DNA of 64,000 nt from an uncultured Nitrosomonas sp. Its GTDB lineage: Bacteria; Pseudomonadota; Gammaproteobacteria; Burkholderiales; Nitrosomonadaceae. The DNA lies in assembly GCA_949281375.1 (NCBI GenBank), contig CASDLT010000038.1, forward strand, positions 124,001 through 188,000. The letters are read 5' to 3'. A program made the translations under genes and the position numbers. Under the pieces are notes generated by a model, which saw only the letters and a list, made by a program, of their open reading frames with translations, ran no database searches and had not been told where the DNA came from. Positions 9,121-17,106 of this stretch are shown piece by piece (the stretch's first letter is position 1; every line of letters starts with the position of its first letter).

Positions 9121-9262
9121 GATTTTTATCATCGCCATCGTTCATTTCAGTTTGACCGGCTGCGCAACGGATCATGTGTACCACCCATCGGAAAACAATG
9201 ACCGCTGTGCCTTGGCTGGGCGAGCATTCATGTACTCCTGCCAACAACGGGGAAAATTCTGA
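8972..9262 (+). CDS. hypothetical small lipoprotein-like ORF
   Basis: The frame starts at ATG 8972 and encodes 96 residues. Only the second half looks convincing. A hydrophobic segment (KIFIIAIVHFS) runs into a lipobox-like LTGC and a short cysteine-containing tail (SENNDRCALAG…). If real, translation may begin near TTG 9113 rather than at 8972, giving a lipoprotein of about 49 residues. No clear ribosome site was seen for either start. The function is unknown, and the frame could be chance. Confidence 0.3.
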   Translation: MMKSMLKIWERSPLQFMLTPSVAVVPAPPNLKLHSGHASNASYKIHSLTKIFIIAIVHFSLTGCATDHVYHPSENNDRCALAGRAFMYSCQQRGKF

Positions 9263-9371
9263 TGAACTGCCTGCTGTGGATAGTATGAAGCAGTCGGGCT
9301 TGACGCGCGGCTTGCGGCTTCTTGCGTAATGAGAAATTGTAGAACGGAACGCAGCAGTTTCTGGAGTTCAT

Positions 9372-11402
9372 TCAAGTGACATCTGTAAAGCCGATCAGCA
9401 GCTTGTTCTTGAGACTTTTCAGTTCATCGCGATATTTTGCAGCTTCTTCAAATTCCAGATTCTTGGCGGCGCTGAGCATTTTTTTCTCGACGCGCTGGAT
9501 TTCCTTGGTCAATTGCGTTTCGCTCATGGCGTCATAGCGTGCCTGAGCCTGTGCCGCTTTGAAATCCTGCTGGGCGGATTCATAATTATAGACGCCATCG
9601 ATCAGATCCTTGATCCGCTTGTGCACCGAACGCGGCGTAATGTGATGCTTCAGATTATGCTGCATTTGCTTGTCGCGCCGCCGATTGGTTTCGTCGATCG
9701 CCACACGCATGGATTTGGTAATGGTATCGGCATACAAAATGGCCGTGCCATGGATATGCCTGGCGGCGCGACCTATCGTCTGAATCAAGGATCGTTCCGA
9801 TCGCAGAAACCCTTCCTTGTCGGCATCGAGGATCGCCACCAGGGAAACTTCCGGAATATCCAATCCTTCACGCAATAAATTGATACCGACCAGCACATCG
9901 AATTGTCCAAGACGCAGATCTCGAATGATCTCCACGCGCTCAACCGTATCGATATCAGAATGCAAATAGCGGACTTTGATGCCATGCTCCGAAAAATAAT
10001 CGGTCAGATCTTCCGCCATGCGTTTCGTCAGTGTGGTAACGAGCACGCGCTCATTCTTGGCGGTGCGGAGATTGACCTCGGACATCAGATCATCCACCTG
10101 GGTGGTCACTGGACGCACCTCGATGACAGGATCGATCAGGCCCGTCGGTCGCACCACCTGTTCCACAACCTGCCCGCTGTGCGTTTTCTCATAATCGGCC
10201 GGCGTGGCCGATACGAACACGGTTTGCGGCATTCTCCTTTCGAATTCTTCAAATTTCAGCGGTCGGTTATCGAGTGCGGATGGCAAGCGAAATCCATAAT
10301 TCACCAGATTTTCCTTGCGCGAGCGATCGCCTTTATACATTCCGCCTATCTGCGACACGGTGACATGACTTTCATCAATGATCATCAGGGCATTATTCGG
10401 CAAATAATCCAGCAAGGTGGGCGGCGACTCGCCGGGTTTCTTGCCTGATAAATGGCGCGAATAATTTTCAATTCCCTTGCAGAACCCCAGTTCATTGAGC
10501 ATTTCCAGATCAAACCGCGTGCGCTGCTCCAAGCGTTGCGCCTCAACCAACCGGTTTTCCTGATAAAAACATTCCAGTCGCTGGCGCAGTTCGGCCTTGA
10601 TGGTTTCCATCGCTCGCAGTGTCGTGCTGCGGGGCGTCACGTAGTGACTGGAAGGATAGACGGTGTAGCGGGATAATTTTTGCAGGATACGGCCGGTCAA
10701 TGGATCAAATAAAGCCATGCTATCCACTTCATCATCGAACAATGACACACGTACGGCTGCTTCGGAGCTTTCCGCCGGAAAGACGTCGATCACATCACCG
10801 CGCACACGAAATACGCCGCGCTTGAATTCAATTTCGTTGCGGTCATATTGCATTTCGGTCAGGCGCTTGATGATGTCGCGCTGCGAGGTTTTTTCGCCCT
10901 GCCGCAGATGCAGAATCATGCCGTGATAATCGACTGGATCACCGATACCGTAAATGCAGGATACCGTCGCAACGATGATGGCATCATCGCGTTCCAGCAG
11001 CGACTTGGTTGCCGATAAGCGCATTTGTTCGATATGCTCATTGATGCTGGAATCCTTTTCAATGAACAGATCTCGCGACGGAACATAGGCTTCGGGCTGA
11101 TAATAATCGTAATAGGACACGAAGTATTCCACGGCATTTTCAGGAAAAAACTCACGCATCTCAGCGTACAACTGGGCTGCCAACGTTTTGTTTGGCGCCA
11201 GCATAATGGCCGGCCGCCCGGTTCGGGCGATCATATTGGCAATCGTATAGGTTTTGCCGGAGCCGGTAACGCCCAGCAATGTCTGAAAGGCAAGGCCATC
11301 GTCGATGCCTTCAACCAATTGGGCAATTGCAGCGGGCTGATCTCCCGCCGGTTCGAATGCTTGATGTAATTTGAACGGACTCTTGGGGAAGGTTATGATC
11401 AC
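9372..11402 (-). CDS. uvrB: UvrABC excision nuclease subunit B
   Basis: A 676-residue, full-length UvrB, the damage-verifying helicase-like subunit of nucleotide excision repair. It receives DNA from UvrA and recruits UvrC. Walker A is GVTGSGKT (44-51). The beta-hairpin region [15 protein letters not shown] follows, as do the DEXX-type [10 protein letters not shown] and the helicase motif VI segment QTIGRAARH. The C-terminal UVR coiled coil (about 635-670, [10 protein letters not shown]…[10 protein letters not shown]) binds UvrC. It is divergent from the aminotransferase gene with only 78 bases between them. Nothing unusual was seen. Confidence 0.97.
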   Translation of the reverse strand: MIITFPKSPFKLHQAFEPAGDQPAAIAQLVEGIDDGLAFQTLLGVTGSGKTYTIANMIARTGRPAIMLAPNKTLAAQLYAEMREFFPENAVEYFVSYYDYYQPEAYVPSRDLFIEKDSSINEHIEQMRLSATKSLLERDDAIIVATVSCIYGIGDPVDYHGMILHLRQGEKTSQRDIIKRLTEMQYDRNEIEFKRGVFRVRGDVIDVFPAESSEAAVRVSLFDDEVDSMALFDPLTGRILQKLSRYTVYPSSHYVTPRSTTLRAMETIKAELRQRLECFYQENRLVEAQRLEQRTRFDLEMLNELGFCKGIENYSRHLSGKKPGESPPTLLDYLPNNALMIIDESHVTVSQIGGMYKGDRSRKENLVNYGFRLPSALDNRPLKFEEFERRMPQTVFVSATPADYEKTHSGQVVEQVVRPTGLIDPVIEVRPVTTQVDDLMSEVNLRTAKNERVLVTTLTKRMAEDLTDYFSEHGIKVRYLHSDIDTVERVEIIRDLRLGQFDVLVGINLLREGLDIPEVSLVAILDADKEGFLRSERSLIQTIGRAARHIHGTAILYADTITKSMRVAIDETNRRRDKQMQHNLKHHITPRSVHKRIKDLIDGVYNYESAQQDFKAAQAQARYDAMSETQLTKEIQRVEKKMLSAAKNLEFEEAAKYRDELKSLKNKLLIGFTDVT

Positions 11403-11480
11403 GAGTATAATTCCGCGAAAGAATGGCTTTATGATGTCATTCTAACATGCTGATCTACTCATTTTAGTGCGAGGATTTTT

Positions 11481-12674
11481 GTGAAACTTTCAAACCGCGT
11501 TCAAAGCATCAAACCATCCCCTACCCTTGCGGTAACTGCCCGAGCCGCAAAACTGAAGGCGGAAGGAAAAGATATCATTGGCCTGGGCGCCGGCGAGCCC
11601 GACTTTGATACGCCTCAGCACATCAAGGATGCCGCCATCGCCGCGATCAACAAAGGATTGACCAAATACACTGCGGTAGGCGGAACGCCGGGTTTGAAAA
11701 ATGCCATCGTGGCCAAATTCAAACGTGAAAACGACTTTAATTTTGAAGCCAAGCAGATTCTGGTCTCTTGTGGCGGGAAACAGAGTTTCTTCAATCTGGT
11801 GCTGTCGGTCATCAATCCCGGCGATGAAGTGATCATTCCAGCACCCTACTGGGTTTCTTATCCTGACATTGTTCTGATCGCCGAAGGCAAGCCAGTGTTC
11901 ATTCCTACCGGGATCGAACAGAATTTCAAAATTTCCGCCGAACAACTGGAAGCGGCGATTACGCCCAGGACCAAGATGTTCGTCATCAACAGTCCCAGCA
12001 ATCCCTCAGGCGGAGTATACAGTGTGGATGAGCTCAAGGCGCTGGGAGCGGTTCTGCGAAGATATCCGCAGATTTTGATCGCCACCGATGACATGTACGA
12101 ACACATCCTGCTATCGGATCAGAAATTCTGCAACATCGTCAATGCCTGTCCTGATCTCTTTCCGCAAACCGTCGTGCTGAATGGGGTTTCCAAGGCATAT
12201 TCCATGACCGGCTGGCGCATTGGCTATTGCGGTGGTCCGGCTCACATCATCACGGCGATGGAAAACGTGCAGTCTCAGAGCACGTCCAACCCGAGTTCAA
12301 TTTCGCAGGCAGCCGCCGAGGTCGCGCTCAACGCCGATCAGTCCTGCATTACGCCGATGGTTTCTGCCTTCAAGGAACGCAATGTTTACGTGACGGAACA
12401 ATTGAATCAGATCCATGGAATCCGCTGCCTCTCGTCTGATGGTGCTTTTTATGCATTTGCCGACGTGCGTCAGGCGATGGAAGATGTATACAGGAAGAAC
12501 TTGATCGAAGCAGAGAATGACATTGCATTCAGTGAGTACTTACTGGAAAGCGCCGGTGTAGCCGTCGTTCCAGGCTCTGCATTTGGATGTGAAGGTTACA
12601 TGCGCTTGTCGTTCGCAACGTCGATGGACAATCTTCAGCAAGCGTTGGATCGTATCAAGCGTTTACTGAAATAA
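11481..12674 (+). CDS. aspC: aspartate aminotransferase, class I PLP-dependent (Ib type)
   Basis: A 397-residue class I/II aminotransferase that transfers the amino group between aspartate or glutamate and 2-oxo acids. Visible are the N-terminal GLGAGEPDFDTP, the NSPSNPSGG motif, and the Schiff-base lysine in GVSKAYSMTGWRIGY with the phosphate-binding Arg. It resembles subgroup Ib enzymes of Thermus and many proteobacteria, some of which also accept prephenate. Prephenate use is therefore an alternative. The gene begins 78 bases from divergent uvrB. An AGTGCGAGG sequence lies shortly before the GTG/ATG start region. Confidence 0.92.
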   Translation: MKLSNRVQSIKPSPTLAVTARAAKLKAEGKDIIGLGAGEPDFDTPQHIKDAAIAAINKGLTKYTAVGGTPGLKNAIVAKFKRENDFNFEAKQILVSCGGKQSFFNLVLSVINPGDEVIIPAPYWVSYPDIVLIAEGKPVFIPTGIEQNFKISAEQLEAAITPRTKMFVINSPSNPSGGVYSVDELKALGAVLRRYPQILIATDDMYEHILLSDQKFCNIVNACPDLFPQTVVLNGVSKAYSMTGWRIGYCGGPAHIITAMENVQSQSTSNPSSISQAAAEVALNADQSCITPMVSAFKERNVYVTEQLNQIHGIRCLSSDGAFYAFADVRQAMEDVYRKNLIEAENDIAFSEYLLESAGVAVVPGSAFGCEGYMRLSFATSMDNLQQALDRIKRLLK

Positions 12675-12710
12675 CCAGCACTTATTCCTCAGTCGTGTTC
12701 GAACGCGTAT

Positions 12711-13247
12711 TCAATGAAATCCAGCAATCGCGGCTTTCTTGGTTTTCCCTGCGCGTGAAGGAATATTGCATAACCCACAGACATGATTGGAATGAATCTC
12801 CAGCGAGTGCACGATAAAATTCCCGCGACAGCTTACGCAAGGGGCGATGCATAATACGCCGCTGTCGACGAATCGTATCAACGTCCATGCCCGGGTCAGG
12901 CTCAGGACTTTTTCCAGCTGATGCACTTGAATGTGTTCCAGATATAACCGGTAACTCTTGATCAGCGCATCGATGCCGGCGGTTCCGGTGTTTTTGATCA
13001 CAAAATTATAGATATTGATGAACAAGGACGAATGCATGTTGGGTTGCCAGCTCATGAACCAGTCCTCTGAATAAGGCAGCATTCCCTTGGGAGGAGATAC
13101 GCCACGAATTTCCTTGTACAACTTCACCAGTCGCTCACGGCTCAAATCGGTATTCATCTCCAACACTTGCAAACGAGCGCCCAGGCTGATCAACTCGGTT
13201 GCGAGCTGAATTTGTCTGGCTTCGGTTAAAATGCTCCGGTTACGCAT
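12711..13247 (-). CDS. flhC: flagellar transcriptional regulator FlhC
   Basis: A 178-residue protein matching FlhC, which with FlhD forms the D4C2 activator of class II flagellar genes. The zinc site appears as CVSCRG and CGLC in the C-terminal third. The N-terminal RQIQLATELISLGARLQVLE and the GMLPYSEDWF segment are typical. It starts 27 bases after flhD on the same strand. No other flagellar gene is in the window, so the regulator is separated from its targets. The last dozen residues (AGKTKKAAIAGFH) are a basic extension. Confidence 0.93.
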   Translation of the reverse strand: MRNRSILTEARQIQLATELISLGARLQVLEMNTDLSRERLVKLYKEIRGVSPPKGMLPYSEDWFMSWQPNMHSSLFINIYNFVIKNTGTAGIDALIKSYRLYLEHIQVHQLEKVLSLTRAWTLIRFVDSGVLCIAPCVSCRGNFIVHSLEIHSNHVCGLCNIPSRAGKTKKAAIAGFH

Positions 13248-13274
13248 GCTGTTACCCCTTCGTAATCAATTGGA

Positions 13275-13592
13275 TTAGACAATCGCTTCTGCTGGTTTGC
13301 CTGCCATCAAAATGGCCGCGTGGGATTTGGTAACTGATTGCTCGCGGGTATCATTCGATAGCATTTGAGCAATCAAGCGATCATCAAAGCGAAAACGGCA
13401 GAGCAGCATATTAGAAGCCGCCATTTTGACAAGTTGCGCAGAGGTCAGCTTGTCAAGTATTTCGGCGATGTCCTGGTTGATACCCAGACGATACATGGCA
13501 GACACCCGATCGTCCCGCAGCATTTGTTTGGCCAATAACAAATAGGCTAAGTTAATGTCTTTGATTTCATCAAGCAATTGATCTGCTTCCAT
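13275..13592 (-). CDS. flhD: flagellar transcriptional regulator FlhD
   Basis: A 105-residue all-helical FlhD. The signature segments EIKDINLAYLLLAKQML and YRLGINQDIAEIL are visible, as is the DNA-contacting C-terminal helix region. FlhD partners with FlhC to recruit RNA polymerase to flagellar promoters. A strong AAAGGAG site precedes the start ATG at 13592. It is the first gene of the flhDC pair, with a gene-poor upstream region of about 635 bases that would be expected to carry its regulation. Confidence 0.93.
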   Translation of the reverse strand: MEADQLLDEIKDINLAYLLLAKQMLRDDRVSAMYRLGINQDIAEILDKLTSAQLVKMAASNMLLCRFRFDDRLIAQMLSNDTREQSVTKSHAAILMAGKPAEAIV

Positions 13593-14227
13593 TTTCTTAC
13601 TCCTTTAAATTAACAAATCCACCAAAATCGTATGGAGAGATTTTCAATCATGCTGAAGTGGAAGTAAATGGAAGTTAACCTAAACAATGCTAGGTAATCG
13701 TCTCATCAAGGTGTAGGAATTTGCCTTACAGCTCGGACGGGCCGTTCTACCTTATTTTTTAGATGTTCCGAATCAGGCAGGCACTCTGGAAATCCGAAGG
13801 CACATCGCTAGACAACGTAGTAAAGTTTGACTTGCAATTGATGACTGGTGCTAAATATCGGTACACTTTCGGAATTCTTTATAGATATCTTGAGTTTCAT
13901 CAAACCATCTTTTCAAAGATACGCTATTGATACGCTTGCGGGTTGGGTTATTGATCCTCAAACAGTTAGAAAATTTGAGCATGCCCGGAATCTGAAATTA
14001 TGACTGCTGATCATTTATTGGCTGTTTTTTTCGAGGTGCAGCAAAATCCTCAATCTTTCAATGAAAATTCAGCTAACGAAAACAATTTTCCCAATGAAAG
14101 GAAATACCGGATTCGATTCTTCAATGATAAGTATTGGGCGCGTTTTTCAAGGATGGAGAGGCACAGCACAACGAAGTGATTTACTTGTGCAGTCTTCAAT
14201 CAGCATAAAGCATGCACCTTGCGTCAT
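13593..14227. other. 635-base region upstream of flhDC, no confident gene
   Basis: The first about 100 bases are the flhD leader and are AT-rich, with the repeated GGAAGT motif near 13660-13675. No convincing promoter pair was found. From 14000 to 14179 a 59-residue plus-strand frame starting at ATG (MTADHLLAVFFEVQQN…) looks compositionally protein-like, but it lacks a ribosome site and I do not recognise it. A different plus-strand frame at 14061-14261 overlaps it and looks like chance. The region may hold decayed coding sequence. Confidence 0.4.
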
Positions 14228-15214
14228 CTATGTGCGAAACAAGATAAGTATCATGAAATAAATGATGTATGCAGCAACGAATACGACACCTTCGGTGCGT
14301 GACACCATTCGTTCGCTGTTGAACACCGGCAGGCAAACAACAGCAACCATCGCCGCCAATGGCAAATCAATCCATAAAATATCGTTTTCAACATCGATTC
14401 CGCTAGGAGCGACCAGCGTAGTCACACCCAGAATGACCAGAATATTGTAGATACTGCTACCAATCAGGTTACCGATTGCCACGTCCCGGTCATTTTTGTA
14501 AGTTGCTACCAGCGTGGTCACCAGTTCCGGTGCGGATGTTCCTATGGCAACAATTGTCAATCCAATCAACGCATCAGTTACACCGTAAGCCTTGGCAATG
14601 TTCACCGCTCCCGCGACCAGCAGGTTCGCACCTAATATGGTGAGTGCCATACCTGTCAGCAACAGTAATGACTGTATAGCGTATTCCGGATAGCGGTGGG
14701 TTTTGGGAATGAACCCTACCCCGAATTCCTCCGAAAACTCTTTCTTGGTTGCCGCGCTCTCTCCGCGACTTTCCCTAATCAGCACGATCGTATAAAACAC
14801 CGCCGCAAGCACCAATAGCGCCCCTTCGGTTCGAGACAGGACACCATCAAGCGACATCAGAATCAGCATAAAGGCCGAGCCAATCATCACCGGCACATCG
14901 ATTTTGATACTCAGCAGACGAATTGGCAGAGGATGAATGATGGCGCTCAGGCCTAAAATGAACAGAATGTTGAAAATGTTAGTACCAGCGATGTTGCCCA
15001 CGGCCAACGAACCCTTGTCCTCCACCACAGCCATGATGCCGACAGCCAGTTCGGGCGTGCTGGTTCCGATCGAAACGATGGTCAAGCCGATGACGATTGG
15101 ACTGACACCCAGCATTGCCGCCACCTGGGCAGCGCTGCGCAGTAGTATCTCGGCGCCAAAAACCACGACCACCAAACCACCGAGAAAGATGATGCTCGGA
15201 TGTAATTCGATCAT
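14228..15214 (-). CDS. calcium/sodium antiporter of the CaCA family (YrbG-like)
   Basis: A 328-residue membrane protein with two inverted halves of five predicted helices each. Each half carries an alpha-repeat: GTSTPELAV in the first and GTSAPELVT in the second. These hold the ion-binding Glu residues. The accompanying GNIAGTNIFN and GNLIGSSIYN are also family hallmarks. It would exchange Na+ (or H+) for Ca2+ across the inner membrane. It starts 5 bases after the universal stress gene stop, so it is very probably co-transcribed with that gene and the P-type ATPase. The pairing supports a role in cation, perhaps calcium, homeostasis. Confidence 0.92.
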   Translation of the reverse strand: MIELHPSIIFLGGLVVVVFGAEILLRSAAQVAAMLGVSPIVIGLTIVSIGTSTPELAVGIMAVVEDKGSLAVGNIAGTNIFNILFILGLSAIIHPLPIRLLSIKIDVPVMIGSAFMLILMSLDGVLSRTEGALLVLAAVFYTIVLIRESRGESAATKKEFSEEFGVGFIPKTHRYPEYAIQSLLLLTGMALTILGANLLVAGAVNIAKAYGVTDALIGLTIVAIGTSAPELVTTLVATYKNDRDVAIGNLIGSSIYNILVILGVTTLVAPSGIDVENDILWIDLPLAAMVAVVCLPVFNSERMVSRTEGVVFVAAYIIYFMILILFRT

Positions 15215-15219
15215 TCGTT

Positions 15220-17067
15220 CTATGTATTATTTGTTGCGGGAATAACGAGTACATCCGAAGAAATCCATTGCAAAACCTGGCTAAGGGAGTTTCTGAACAG
15301 CGCACTAAACAAGCCGCTATTCTCATTTGAACCCATCACCACCAGATCGACTCCATGTTGGCGAACATAGCGGGTAAGCGAGGTCTCAAGCACTTCGTCA
15401 ACGCATATGATGTTCCTGATTCGCGAGCGAAGAACACCGCTGTCGGTTACGAATCGTTCACACCGCTCATGAGTCGCTGCATCGGCAGGCTTTAACGTTG
15501 CGCTGCCCGGTATGGAACCCAGTGCGTTGGGACCTTTATCTGCGTAAAACACATCCACGACCGATTGCGGAAACCATTGTGTGGCAGTCAGTAGCGCAGT
15601 GCGTGAATTCTGCGATAAATCGCTGGCAACGACAATATTGCGATAAGGCCCACGGACGCGGTTACGAACGATCAACAGTGGTTGCTCCAGGCTCTGCGAT
15701 AATTCCTCGACATTGGATCCTAACAGAAAACGTCCAAGTGGCTCATCCCGAGCTACTCCAGTGATCACTAATCCAGCACAGATTTGTTCAGTCGCGAGAC
15801 GGATCGAATCAGCGGGTTTGTTTGAACGGATCAATCGAATATCGGCATGAGAGCCCATACTCGCAAGATCCTGGCTCAACTGATGACGCGCTTCATGTTG
15901 CAAATCAAGTAATTTTTCGCCCGCAGCCCATGCTAAAACTTGATCTGGCGCGCTGGGCACATCGAATACGTTAAGTGCCGTCAGATGCGACTGCCAGGTC
16001 TTGGCCAGCTGGAGTGACCGCTCGAGCGCACGATCACATCGTGGACTCAGGTCTGTCGCCAGCAGCAGATGTGCGGGCTGCGATGAGGGCGGCGGAGCAT
16101 TTTTTTCTATTCCAGTTTGGCCCGAAATGCTGCCACCGGTCTGGATTCCGTCAACCGCTGCAAGCCAAGGGTATCGTTTATCGACGATCGCCAGCAGATC
16201 CACTTGCGCTTCGTCCAAAACCCGCTTGGTAACGCTCCCCAGCAGTAATTCCTCGGTAATGTGAGTACCATGCTTGCCCATCACGATCAAATCGCAACCT
16301 TGACGTTCAGCCTGATCGAGAATCGCTCGGGTAGCATCTCCGCATTCTATTTGGGCGTCGTACTGATCATGCGCCAGACCGGCTTTCAGGGCCAGCGTGC
16401 GTAGCAAATGCCTCGCTTTCTCACACGCTTCATGCCGATAGTGTTGAATATTGTCCTCGGTGACACCTGCGTGATTCAACATCCCTTCAAACGGCACATC
16501 GAAAGCATGGAACAGTACGATTACGACGTCCGGGGCAATTTCACGGGTTATCCTGATGGCAAGTTCCGAGGCAGGTGAAAAATCGACCGCTACCAAGGCT
16601 TTTCTGTATGAATTGCGAACATCGGATTTCACAATCAATACCGGGCACTGGCTTTTGCGCAGCAGATGCGATGCAGTTGAACCAATCAAAAGCCGGCGCA
16701 ACATACCATCCCCATGAGAACCGACAACCACCAGGTCTGCACATGTAGATGCGGCATGCGCAGGAATGACCGCGCTGGCCAATCCCTCTTCGACAAGAAT
16801 TTCTGCTGCGACACCGCGATTGCGAGAAGTATCCGAAATAATTGAATTCAATTCATTGCGCTGCTTATCGATCAGCTTACTTGTGACGCTATCAGCCTGC
16901 TCCCCAAGGAGATCCTGCAGTGGACCCAATGCATTCAACCCAAGAGCATGCATGACGGTATAGCGGGCCGAAGTTATTCGGGATATATCGAAACCCCGTT
17001 CTACCGCCATCAACGATGCGGATGACAGGTCAGTTGCAGCAATGACATGCTTAATCAGTTTCATCAA
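15220..17067 (-). CDS. four-domain universal stress protein (Usp x4)
   Basis: A 615-residue soluble protein made of four UspA-like domains at about 5-147, 154-295, 332-468 and 474-611. Domain 1 (GSHGDGMLRRLLIGST, 116-131) and domain 2 (GKHGTHITEELLLGSV, 264-279) keep the G-x2-G-x9-G-S/T nucleotide-binding pattern. Domain 3 (VARDEPLGRFLLGSN) and domain 4 (GSNENSGLFSALFRNS) are degenerate. A Pro/Ser linker (about 300-330) splits it into two pairs, as if a tandem-Usp gene had duplicated. Most Usp proteins have one or two domains. It lies 39 bases after the P-type ATPase gene and 5 bases before the antiporter gene. A regulatory role over these transporters is inference. Confidence 0.88.
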   Translation of the reverse strand: MMKLIKHVIAATDLSSASLMAVERGFDISRITSARYTVMHALGLNALGPLQDLLGEQADSVTSKLIDKQRNELNSIISDTSRNRGVAAEILVEEGLASAVIPAHAASTCADLVVVGSHGDGMLRRLLIGSTASHLLRKSQCPVLIVKSDVRNSYRKALVAVDFSPASELAIRITREIAPDVVIVLFHAFDVPFEGMLNHAGVTEDNIQHYRHEACEKARHLLRTLALKAGLAHDQYDAQIECGDATRAILDQAERQGCDLIVMGKHGTHITEELLLGSVTKRVLDEAQVDLLAIVDKRYPWLAAVDGIQTGGSISGQTGIEKNAPPPSSQPAHLLLATDLSPRCDRALERSLQLAKTWQSHLTALNVFDVPSAPDQVLAWAAGEKLLDLQHEARHQLSQDLASMGSHADIRLIRSNKPADSIRLATEQICAGLVITGVARDEPLGRFLLGSNVEELSQSLEQPLLIVRNRVRGPYRNIVVASDLSQNSRTALLTATQWFPQSVVDVFYADKGPNALGSIPGSATLKPADAATHERCERFVTDSGVLRSRIRNIICVDEVLETSLTRYVRQHGVDLVVMGSNENSGLFSALFRNSLSQVLQWISSDVLVIPATNNT

Positions 17068-17106
17068 AAGTTCTCCTTTGCGTATGGAATGTATGCAATC
17101 AGCTCT

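Noticed and set aside
14061-14261. 66-residue plus-strand frame upstream of the antiporter
   Set aside because: No ribosome site, overlaps the end of the antiporter gene and looks compositionally random.
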